From assembly GCF_019219075.1 (NCBI RefSeq), contig NZ_JAHUWJ010000001.1, positions 248,001-312,000 on the forward strand: a stretch of DNA of 64,000 nucleotides. Reading direction: 5' to 3'. This DNA is from Chitinophaga sp. sic0106 (GTDB lineage Bacteria; Bacteroidota; Bacteroidia; Chitinophagales; Chitinophagaceae). Below, piece by piece: positions 63,918 through 64,000 of the stretch (position 1 is the stretch's first letter; every line of letters begins with the position of its first letter). Both the position numbers and the translations under genes were made by a program. The notes beneath the pieces are model-generated. The model searched no databases and was not told the DNA's origin. It saw only the letters and a program-made list of their open reading frames with translations.

Positions 63918-64000
63918 GCGTATTTTTTTCTAACGGGAGATTATAAGCGTACAAAATACAAATAAAAGAAAAGGAAGGGGTGATTGATTTTAGAGGGATA

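Overview
This 64 kb window looks like a chromosomal segment of a Gram-negative Bacteroidota, most likely Chitinophagaceae (Chitinophaga-like). The grounds are menaquinone synthesis by the futalosine route (mqnC), Bacteroidota promoter elements (TTTG-N19/20-TAnnTTTG), many Sec-secreted proteins, a GLPGLI-type domain fused to PNGase F, DUF2480, a TamA/TamB pair and mostly moderate-GC housekeeping genes. No transposase, integrase, CRISPR array, rRNA or tRNA was recognised, so this is core chromosome rather than a mobile island. Genus and species are inference.

Layout. 0.2-8.4 kb: mqnC, two retropepsin-like secreted proteases, an M16 peptidase pair (catalytic plus non-catalytic), two LprI-like small secreted proteins and a degenerate ureohydrolase. 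8.5-16.6 kb: small hypotheticals, a glycosyltransferase, an ArsC/Spx-like protein, DNA polymerase I, a GNAT acetyltransferase, a C1 peptidase and the tRNA t6A protein TsaC/Sua5. 16.7-26 kb: mtgA, pnuC-nadR (nicotinamide riboside salvage), a PNGase F-like amidase, Nfu, methylglyoxal synthase, an MscS channel, a GHL10 glycosidase and an unknown protein. 26.5-32.6 kb: gltB-gltD. 33-43 kb: unknown secreted protein, tamB-tamA and poxB. 43-49 kb: rlpA, a DUF5077/DUF3472 protein, corA, DUF2480 and a SurA/PpiD-type foldase. 49.9-57.5 kb: nadA, a long non-coding AT-rich region, feoA, ybeY, an unknown protein and mnmG. 57.8-63.9 kb: ECF sigma factor with its anti-sigma/beta-barrel fusion, an acidic protein, cardiolipin synthase and a GH36 alpha-galactosidase.

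The most striking part is 49.2-55.6 kb, proposed here as the chromosomal replication origin region. It has a 2.17 kb gene-free AT-rich stretch with consensus DnaA boxes (TTATCCACA). It holds 16 copies of the heptamer TGAGAAT, 14 of them within 1.1 kb and arranged with fixed spacings: ATTCTCA-N17-TGAGAAT four times, and an 82/83-bp step between direct copies four times. T-rich tracts resembling an unwinding element follow. Three ParB-type parS sites (TGTTYCACGTGGAACA) and a diverged 73-bp tandem repeat lie between ybeY and mnmG. A second DnaA-box-rich gap lies on the other side of nadA. I know of no described origin element matching this heptamer array; that, and origin function itself, are inference.

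Other unexplained structure: three intergenic tandem hairpin pairs whose arms overlap by 5-6 nt, a 23-bp degenerate tandem repeat upstream of the 33 kb gene, and a 40-codon lipoprotein-like ORF at 8.9 kb.
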